In this document: positions 4,988 through 9,974 of the stretch, in pieces
How the letters are laid out: the number at the start of each line of letters is the position of its first letter
How positions within the stretch are numbered: the first letter of the stretch is position 1
From: DATFEN01 sp035691285
GTDB lineage: Bacteria > Acidobacteriota > Vicinamibacteria > Fen-336
Reading direction: 5' to 3'
NCBI GenBank assembly: GCA_035691285.1
Contig: DASSJI010000224.1
Location: forward strand, 1 to 9,974
Length of the DNA: 9,974 bases
Notes under the pieces: model-generated
What the model saw: the letters and a program-made list of their open reading frames with translations, nothing else
What the model was told of the DNA's origin: nothing
Database searches by the model: none
Translations under genes and position numbers: made by a program

Positions 4988-7738
4988 TCAGCGATTCTGC
5001 TCGGGAGCGTCGCCGGGGACCACGTTGCCGTCGGCGTCGACGACCTTGATGTCGCCCAGCTTGAGCTCGCGGATCCCGGCCTCGATCTTCGCGCGGTCGC
5101 CGACGACGACCCAGACCAGGCGGTCGGCGTCCACGGCCGACCTGCCGGCCGCCTGGACCTGCTGCAGGGTGAGCGAGCGTATCCGGCCCGCGTAGCCGTC
5201 GAAGTAGCGGTCGTCGAACCCGAAGCGGACGATCTCGGCGAGCGAGCCCGCGACTGCGCCCGCCGTCTCCCACTGTCCGGCGAGCGTCAGGGTGAGGCCG
5301 TTCTTCGCCGCCTGCAGCTCGTCGGCGGTGATGGGCTTCTCCCCCCGGATCCCCCGCAGCTCCTTGAGCACCTCGGCCACCGACTCCTTGGTCTTGTCCG
5401 ACTGCACCGGCGCGTACGCGACGAACGGCCGCTGGCCCCGGGCGTCCCAGAAGAAGGCGCCGGCGCCGTACGACCAGTGCTTGTCCTCGCGCAGGTTCAT
5501 GTTCATCCGCGAGATGAACTGCGTCCCCAGCACACCGCTCATCGTCTCGATCGCCGCTTCGTTGGGGTTCGCCTTCGGCGGCGCGACGTGGCCGGCCACG
5601 ATCACGGACTGGATCGCGCCGGGCCGGTCGAGCAGGTACACCTCGGACCGCGGCTTGGGCGCCACGCTCGCCAGGTTCTTCTTCGGCGCCTCGCCCGGCT
5701 TCCAGGCCGCGAACAGCGCCTCGAGCTTCGGGACGATCTCGGCGGTCGTGGTGTCGCCGACGACGAGCAGCGTCGAGCTTCCGGGACGGATCCACGTGCC
5801 GTGCCACCTCACGACGTCGTCACGAGAGATCTTCGCCACCGACGCCTTGCTGCCCGAGCCCGTCAGCGGGTTCCCGTAGGCGTGCTGGGCGCCGTAGACG
5901 AGCCGCGGCATCACGCGCAGCGCCATCGAGATCGGCGAGACGCTCTCCTGGTCGATGGCGGCCAGGAGCTGGCGCCTGAGCCGCTCGAAGTCCTTCTCGG
6001 GGAAGGACGGGTTGAGGAGGACGTCGCCGAAGATCTCGAGGGACTTGTCGAGGTTCGCCTTGAGGGCCGAGAGCGTCACCGACGTCATGTCGAGGTTCGC
6101 TCCGGTCGAGAGCGTCGCGCCGAGCCGCACGAGGGCGCTGCTGATGTCCAGGGCGCTGCGCGTCTTCGTGCCCTCGTCCATCATGTCCGCCGCGAGCTTC
6201 GCCGTGCCGGGCAGGCCGCCCTGGTCCGAGGCGTACCCCGCGTCGGCCAGCAGCGTGAAGCCCACCACGGGCACCGCGCGCCGCTCGGCCACGATCAGCT
6301 TCAGGCCGTTCTTGAGCGTCGCCCGCTGGAACGCCGGGAACCTCGGTTCGGGCGCGGTCCCGGCGTCCGGCGCCGTCTTGCGGTCGACCCCCGTCTTGTC
6401 CTCGGCCAGCTCCGGGAACGGATGGACGGTGAGGACGTACTGGCCGTCCGAGAGCCACCGCTTCGCGGCGTCCCAGACCTGCTGCGTCGTGGCCTCGCGC
6501 ACGCGCTGCAGCCGCTTCTTGTACGCGTCCGGCGAGCCGCCGTACACCTGGTTCTCGGCCAGCACGTCGGACTTGCCGCCGAAGCCGCCGATGCGCTCCA
6601 CTCCGCGGGTGAACCCGGCCAGGTACTGCGTCTTCGCCGCCTCGAGCTCGTCCGCAGCCGGCCCCTTCTCGAGGAAGCGCTGGATCTCCTCGTCGATGGC
6701 CTTCTCGACCGCCGCGAGGTCGCCCCCCGGCCGCGCGCTGGCGTCGAGAATGAACTGGCTCCCGATCTCGCCCGCGTCCTGCGACGCCGCGACGCGGGTG
6801 GCGATCTGGTCGTCGTACACGAGGCGCTTGTAGAGCCGCGCGGTCTTGCCGGCGGTCGCCAGGATCCGGGCGGCGAGGTCGAGGTACGTGTCGTCGGCGG
6901 AACCCCACTCCGGCGTGTTCCACACCTTGTACACGCGGGCCTGGGGCACCCGGTCCTGCATCGTCTGGCGATGGGTGCCGCTGCGCTTCGCGATCCAAGT
7001 CTCGTGCTTCGCGATCGGCGGACCGGGCGGGATGTCGCCGAAGTACTTCTCGACCTTCGCCTTCGCCTCGTCGGCCTTCACGTCGCCCGCGACGACCAGT
7101 ATGGCGTTCGCCGCTCCGTAGTAGGTCTTGAACCACTCCTTCACGTCGTCGAGGGCCGCGGCGCCCAGGTCCTCCATGGAGCCGATCGTCGTCCACGAGT
7201 AGGGATGGCCCTTGGGGTACGTGTTCGTCTGGATGAGGTCGTAGGCGAGCCCGTAGGGCTCGTTCTCGGCCTGGCGCTTCTCGTTCTGCACCACGCCGCG
7301 CTGCTCGTCGAGCCTCGCCTGGTCCACGGCGCCCAGCAGATGGCCCATGCGGTCGGACTCCATCCAGAGGACGAGGTCGAGGGCCGGCGTGGGCACGTTC
7401 TGGAAGTAGTTGGTCCGGTCGTTGTTGGTGGTGCCGTTCAGGTCGGTGGCGCCGATCTTCTCCAGCACCTTGAAGTAGTCGTCGTTGAAGTTCTCCGAGC
7501 CGTTGAACATCAGGTGCTCGAAGAGGTGGGCGAAGCCGGTCTTGCCGGTCTTCTCGTTCTTGGAGCCCACGTGGTACCAGACGTTGACCGCGACGATCGG
7601 GGCCTTCCTGTCCTCGTGGACGATCAGCGTCAGGCCGTTCTTGAGGACGAACTTCTGGAAGGGAATGTCGACCGCGTCCTGGGCCAGGACCCGGCCCGCC
7701 AGCGCGAGAACCGTTGCCGTCAGAGCCATCTTCTTCAT
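4988..7738 (-). CDS. Exported M16 zinc metallopeptidase, two-lobed (pitrilysin/insulinase family)
   Basis: The 916 residues carry a signal peptide (1-20, MKKMALTATVLALAGRVLAQ), so the enzyme probably acts in the periplasm on peptides. The N-terminal M16 lobe (about 25-240) has the inverted zinc motif HLFEH (His71, Glu74, His75) with the third ligand Glu153 in VVQNEKRQAENEPYG, at the 78-residue spacing expected. An M16 C-domain follows (about 205-440), then a linker rich in Ala, Pro and Asp (about 445-466). The second lobe restarts at ATLKNGLKLIVAERR (473-487), but the zinc motif is replaced by KLAAD (514-518), so it is non-catalytic, as is usual for one half of fused M16 enzymes. A late YGAGAFFWDARGQRPFVAY block matches the substrate-binding region of the second lobe. 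It begins 7 bases after the M2 peptidase stop, so the two are likely co-transcribed. ATG 7738 is chosen because it opens the signal peptide. Confidence 0.93.
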   Translation of the reverse strand: MKKMALTATVLALAGRVLAQDAVDIPFQKFVLKNGLTLIVHEDRKAPIVAVNVWYHVGSKNEKTGKTGFAHLFEHLMFNGSENFNDDYFKVLEKIGATDLNGTTNNDRTNYFQNVPTPALDLVLWMESDRMGHLLGAVDQARLDEQRGVVQNEKRQAENEPYGLAYDLIQTNTYPKGHPYSWTTIGSMEDLGAAALDDVKEWFKTYYGAANAILVVAGDVKADEAKAKVEKYFGDIPPGPPIAKHETWIAKRSGTHRQTMQDRVPQARVYKVWNTPEWGSADDTYLDLAARILATAGKTARLYKRLVYDDQIATRVAASQDAGEIGSQFILDASARPGGDLAAVEKAIDEEIQRFLEKGPAADELEAAKTQYLAGFTRGVERIGGFGGKSDVLAENQVYGGSPDAYKKRLQRVREATTQQVWDAAKRWLSDGQYVLTVHPFPELAEDKTGVDRKTAPDAGTAPEPRFPAFQRATLKNGLKLIVAERRAVPVVGFTLLADAGYASDQGGLPGTAKLAADMMDEGTKTRSALDISSALVRLGATLSTGANLDMTSVTLSALKANLDKSLEIFGDVLLNPSFPEKDFERLRRQLLAAIDQESVSPISMALRVMPRLVYGAQHAYGNPLTGSGSKASVAKISRDDVVRWHGTWIRPGSSTLLVVGDTTTAEIVPKLEALFAAWKPGEAPKKNLASVAPKPRSEVYLLDRPGAIQSVIVAGHVAPPKANPNEAAIETMSGVLGTQFISRMNMNLREDKHWSYGAGAFFWDARGQRPFVAYAPVQSDKTKESVAEVLKELRGIRGEKPITADELQAAKNGLTLTLAGQWETAGAVAGSLAEIVRFGFDDRYFDGYAGRIRSLTLQQVQAAGRSAVDADRLVWVVVGDRAKIEAGIRELKLGDIKVVDADGNVVPGDAPEQNR

Positions 7739-7745
7739 GTTCGAT

Positions 7746-9503
7746 CTACTCCCAGCCGATCCTGCGCCCCCGGTTCTGCTTTTCGAGCCAGCTCGTCAAG
7801 GGCTTGAAGTACTCCACCATCGCGCGTGTCGAGAGGTCCTCCCCCGTCGCCTCGCGCAGCACCTTGCGCCAGTCCTCCGTTCCGCCCTTCTCCATGATCG
7901 CCTTCAGGAAGGCCCCGACCTCCTTGTTCTCGGCGTAGTTGCAGCTGCGCGGGTCCTGCTTGAGGATCTTCCGCGCGATCGCGTCGTGGAGCTGGAAGAC
8001 CAGCACCCGGGCGATCGCATAGGAGTAGTAGTAGGCGGGGTTGTCGTTGATGTGGGTCTTGGTCGCCGCGTCGCAGTAGCTCTCTCCGCGCTCTCCCGGC
8101 GGCTCGACACCCTGGAAGTCCCGTACGTACTGCCACCAGCGGGCGTTCCACTGGTCGGGGGCGAGGCCTTTGGCGTACACGTCCGCCTCCCAGTGGGTCA
8201 TCGTTCCCGAGCCCCAGAAGATGAACGGCACCGAGTTTGCGAGCGCGTCGTTCAGGAGAAACGCCACCTTGTCGGCCTTGTAGTCCCCCGGCAGGATCCC
8301 CTGGGCCTGCAGGTACGGCACCTGCCCGGCGGCCATCCCGATCAGGCTGCCCATTCCCTCGTGGAACGCCGGGTTCGCGCCGATGCGGAGGAGCGGCGGC
8401 ACCTCGGGCCGGCTGTAGCTCATGAAGTAGTAGCCGTGGCCCAGCTCGTGATGGGTCGTCTCGAACCAGCGCGCGTTCGGCTCCACGCTCATCAGCGAGC
8501 GGATGTCGCTCTCGAGGTCCATGTGCCAGCACGAGGCGTGCGCGTTCTTCTTGCGCGGCCCGTCGGCCGGGACCGGGTACAGGTCCGACTTCGTCCAGAA
8601 GCTCGCGGGCAGGAGCGGGAAGCCGAGCCCGACGTAGAAGCGCTCCGCGGTCTTCACGATCCACTCGGGAGACCGGTCCTTGAAGCGCTCGTCGAGGTTC
8701 GCGGCGTCCACGAGGCCCGTCCAGTTCTGCGACCAGCGGTTCGTGAGCCAGTGGGCGGGGATGCGCCGCGGCACGGGCTGGCCGTACTTCTTTGCCAGCT
8801 CGTGCTTCACCCACGTGTGGAGCTGCAGGTAGAGAGGCTTCATCTCGCGCATGAAGTCGGCCTGCAGCTTGACCATCTCGTCGGTCGTCATCCCGTAGGA
8901 GGCCACCTGGAGCGCGAAGTAGTCCGTGTAGCCGAGCTCCCGGGCGGCGCCGTTGCGCAGCTCGCGTAGCTCGACGAGCCCCGGCTTCAGGGCCGGGCCC
9001 GACTCCTTCGACGCCTCCCAGGCCGCGCGCCGCTCGTCGAGGTCGCTGCTCTTCGCCAGGATCGCGTCGATCTCGTTCGGCGTGACGGGCTTGCCGTGCA
9101 GCCGGTACGTGAAGCCGTTCATCGTCGAGGCCTGCCGCGTCTCCGCGGCGATGCGCCTCGCGACCAACTCGGGGTTGGTCATCGGCCCCTCGGCCGCGTT
9201 GAGAAGAACGCGGCGAAGCTGGCGCACGGTGAGGGGCCGCAGCTCGGCCTCGTGCGTCAGGAGCTCACGGGCCTCCTCGATCAGCGCGGGATTTCCATTG
9301 AAGGCAGCCACCGCCCTGCCCGCCACCTCCGCCCCCGCGTCGTGCTCGGGCTTGACGTCGGTCAGAGCCGCCCACTGCGCCTCGGCCTGCACGTACGTGA
9401 GCGCCTTGTAGGCCGAGTTGACCATCGCGAGGAAGCGGTCGGCCCGCTCCTGGATCGGCAGGCTCGCCGCCTGGGCGAGGACAAGCAGGGAAAGGAGTCC
9501 CAT
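7746..9503 (-). CDS. Exported M2-family metallopeptidase (angiotensin-converting-enzyme-like)
   Basis: The 585 residues resemble peptidase M2, a zinc dipeptidyl-carboxypeptidase family. The zinc motif is HHELGH (HExxH at His352, Glu353, His356) in WFETTHHELGHGYYF. The third ligand is Glu382 in GANPAFHEGMGS, matching the ACE GANPGFHE block with two extra residues between. WSQNWTGLVD (257-266) and FWTKSDLYPVP (302-312) are further family blocks. His484 with the Tyr cluster 491-495 is near where ACE has its transition-state His and Tyr. A short hydrophobic leader (1-14, MGLLSLLVLAQAAS) lacks the usual basic residues, but an in-frame TGA 18 bases upstream leaves no earlier start, so ATG 9503 holds. 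No Shine-Dalgarno is seen. It probably trims dipeptides from extracellular peptides; the M16 enzyme downstream would complement it. Bacterial M2 substrates are poorly known. Confidence 0.93.
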   Translation of the reverse strand: MGLLSLLVLAQAASLPIQERADRFLAMVNSAYKALTYVQAEAQWAALTDVKPEHDAGAEVAGRAVAAFNGNPALIEEARELLTHEAELRPLTVRQLRRVLLNAAEGPMTNPELVARRIAAETRQASTMNGFTYRLHGKPVTPNEIDAILAKSSDLDERRAAWEASKESGPALKPGLVELRELRNGAARELGYTDYFALQVASYGMTTDEMVKLQADFMREMKPLYLQLHTWVKHELAKKYGQPVPRRIPAHWLTNRWSQNWTGLVDAANLDERFKDRSPEWIVKTAERFYVGLGFPLLPASFWTKSDLYPVPADGPRKKNAHASCWHMDLESDIRSLMSVEPNARWFETTHHELGHGYYFMSYSRPEVPPLLRIGANPAFHEGMGSLIGMAAGQVPYLQAQGILPGDYKADKVAFLLNDALANSVPFIFWGSGTMTHWEADVYAKGLAPDQWNARWWQYVRDFQGVEPPGERGESYCDAATKTHINDNPAYYYSYAIARVLVFQLHDAIARKILKQDPRSCNYAENKEVGAFLKAIMEKGGTEDWRKVLREATGEDLSTRAMVEYFKPLTSWLEKQNRGRRIGWE

Positions 9504-9512
9504 GGCGACGGG

Positions 9513-9521
9513 AAGATATCA
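9513..9521 (-). promoter_or_regulatory. Possible extended -10 of the M2-M16 operon
   Basis: TGATATCTT on the minus strand fits TGn plus a -10 hexamer (TATCTT, 4 of 6 to TATAAT). It ends 9 bases before ATG 9503, which itself lacks a Shine-Dalgarno. Transcription from here would leave almost no leader. There is no clear -35. Confidence 0.35.
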
Positions 9522-9570
9522 CCCGGGGCGCGGCGCGCGCTGCTGTTCAGGCGATTGGATGGCCCCCGCG

Positions 9571-9579
9571 TGCTAGACT
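9571..9579 (+). promoter_or_regulatory. Possible extended -10 of tRNA-Arg
   Basis: TGCTAGACT fits an extended -10 (TGn plus TAGACT, 4 of 6 to TATAAT) ending 8 bases before the tRNA 5' end. TTGGAT at 9555-9560 resembles a -35 but the 13-base spacing is too short for it to pair with this -10. Confidence 0.4.
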
Positions 9580-9587
9580 TTTCGTAC

Positions 9588-9664
9588 GCGCCTGTAGCTC
9601 AGATGGATAGAGCGGCAGCCTTCTAAGCTGCGGGTCGGGGGTTCGAGTCCCTTCAGGCGCGCCA
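9588..9664 (+). tRNA. tRNA-Arg, anticodon UCU (reads AGA)
   Basis: A full cloverleaf can be drawn. The acceptor stem is GCGCCTG (9588-9594) with CAGGCGC (9654-9660), discriminator G at 9661 and encoded CCA 9662-9664. The D-stem is GCTC/GAGC (9597-9600, 9610-9613) with loop AGATGGATA. The anticodon stem GCAGC/GCTGC (9615-9619, 9627-9631) carries loop CTTCTAA, anticodon TCT at 9622-9624. The variable arm is 5 bases. The T-stem GGGGG/CCCTT (9637-9641, 9649-9653) has two G-T pairs and the loop TTCGAGT. Arginine identity follows from the anticodon. It decodes AGA, expected to be rare in a genome this GC-rich. tRNA-Arg genes are frequent integration sites; no second copy of its 3' end is seen in the window. 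Confidence 0.97.
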
Positions 9665-9709
9665 ACTCCTCAAACAACACTAGCCGGATGCGGTTCTGGG
9701 CCGGAGCTC

Positions 9710-9729
9710 CGGGGTAACCTCGGGGTAAC
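9710..9729 (+). repeat. Tandem direct repeat CGGGGTAAC
   Basis: CGGGGTAAC occurs at 9710-9718 and again at 9721-9729, an 11-base period with spacer CT. The first copy overlaps the last three bases of the palindrome CCGGAGCTCCGG (9701-9712). An 11-base period places both copies on the same face of the helix, which could suit a protein-binding site; it may also be chance. Confidence 0.5.
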
Positions 9730-9761
9730 AGCAAGTCGCGGGGTCGAGCCGCGTTCTTGCT
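9730..9761 (+). repeat. Imperfect hairpin in the post-tRNA intergenic region
   Basis: AGCAAG (9730-9735) pairs with CTTGCT (9756-9761), and CGCGG (9737-9741) with CCGCG (9749-9753). They are separated by a T / TT internal loop and closed by the 7-base loop GGTCGAG: 11 base pairs in all. A further GCAAG at 9762-9766 could pair with the same CTTGC, giving two mutually exclusive stems. No T-run follows. Confidence 0.5.
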
Positions 9762-9879
9762 GCAAGCGAGGTGCGCTACATGAGCAATCAGAGGCGCCTC
9801 ACGCTCCTCGTCGAAGGCAAGCCTGCATGCGCAGATACGGGCCCCGGCCCTTTCAATCTGCTAAAGCGTGTGCGCAGTG

Positions 9880-9974
9880 TCAGCGCACGGGCACAGCGGC
9901 TTGTCCGGACGGCTGCAGGCGCGCCTCGCGCACGCCCATGGCCACGAGCAGCCCGTTGAGTATGGCGTGCGGCC
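9880..9974 (-). CDS. C-terminal end of an unidentified protein (runs off the right edge)
   Basis: Thirty codons end in TGA at 9882-9880; the peptide ends in HAILNGLLVAMGVREARLQ followed by PSGQAAVPVR. Of the 30 codons, 26 end in G or C, the bias expected for a coding frame in this genome; the overlapping plus-strand frame (9771-9959) lacks such bias over the same stretch. This argues for a real gene whose body lies beyond base 9974. The family is not recognisable from this tail. It would converge on the tRNA gene. Confidence 0.5.
   Translation of the reverse strand, partial: PHAILNGLLVAMGVREARLQPSGQAAVPVR

Larger units (their letters stand above)
9665..9879. other. Intergenic stretch downstream of tRNA-Arg
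   Basis: This 215-base gap separates the tRNA from a gene arriving on the opposite strand. GC is about 62% by hand count, lower than the coding DNA around it. It contains a 12-base perfect palindrome (9701-9712), a 9-base direct repeat and an imperfect hairpin (listed separately). I see no protein gene with convincing codon bias and no T-run terminator. Confidence 0.6.

Noticed and set aside
4869..5807. N-terminal extension of the bactofilin frame to an upstream ATG
   Set aside because: The extension lies out of frame within the M16 coding region, has low-complexity Arg/Gly composition, and would bypass the strong ribosome site at 4873-4880.
5477..7807. A 776-codon open frame on the plus strand opposite the M16 gene
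   Set aside because: It is rich in Arg, Val, Leu and Gly with no domain, exactly antisense to a gene with clear catalytic motifs. Long antisense frames are expected at this GC content.
7485..8969. A 494-codon plus-strand open frame opposite the M2 gene
   Set aside because: It is a shadow of the M2 and M16 genes, with no recognisable domain.
9555..9560. TTGGAT as a -35 for the tRNA promoter
   Set aside because: The spacing to TAGACT is only 13 bases; the extended -10 is the better support.
9771..9959. A 62-codon plus-strand open frame after the tRNA
   Set aside because: Its third positions show no G/C preference in the second half, it overlaps a better-biased minus-strand frame, and no ribosome site or family is seen. 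A short remnant in its first half cannot be excluded.

Overview
The window is high-GC bacterial chromosome, densely packed, mostly on the minus strand, with very short intergenic gaps. The combination of secreted M2 (ACE-like) and M16 peptidases, an exported DUF1028 protein, a bactofilin and many Ala/Pro-rich tails suggests an Acidobacteriota-like organism. That assignment is inference from gene content only; no rRNA or marker gene is present.

Layout from left to right: (1) 1-2985, minus strand: an apparent operon read in the order DUF1028 exported protein, N-carbamoylputrescine amidase (aguB), agmatine deiminase (aguA). The last gene overlaps aguB by 4 bases and runs off the left edge. aguA and aguB together convert agmatine to putrescine. 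(2) 3047-3667, plus strand: a lone cyclic-nucleotide-binding-domain protein without a DNA-binding domain. It diverges from the DUF1028 gene and overlaps the next gene tail to tail by 27 bases. (3) 3641-4868, minus strand: a bactofilin followed after one base by a small SAM-methyltransferase-like protein. (4) 4988-9503, minus strand: two exported metallopeptidases 7 bases apart, an M2 peptidase followed by a two-lobed M16 peptidase. (5) 9588-9664, plus strand: tRNA-Arg(UCU) with encoded CCA. (6) 9665-9879: a non-coding stretch with a palindrome, a short direct repeat and an imperfect hairpin. (7) 9880-9974, minus strand: the last 30 codons of an unidentified gene entering from the right edge.

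The genes look mainly like housekeeping and cell-envelope functions: polyamine synthesis, an envelope-associated protein of unknown activity, a cytoskeletal scaffold and secreted proteolysis. I found no CRISPR array, transposase, prophage or toxin-antitoxin module. The points most worth a second look are the tight bactofilin-methyltransferase pair, the DUF1028 protein placed first in the putrescine operon, a recurring arrangement in which a -10-like hexamer ends 8-9 bases before the gene start (possible leaderless transcription), and several GC-rich inverted repeats at gene ends.
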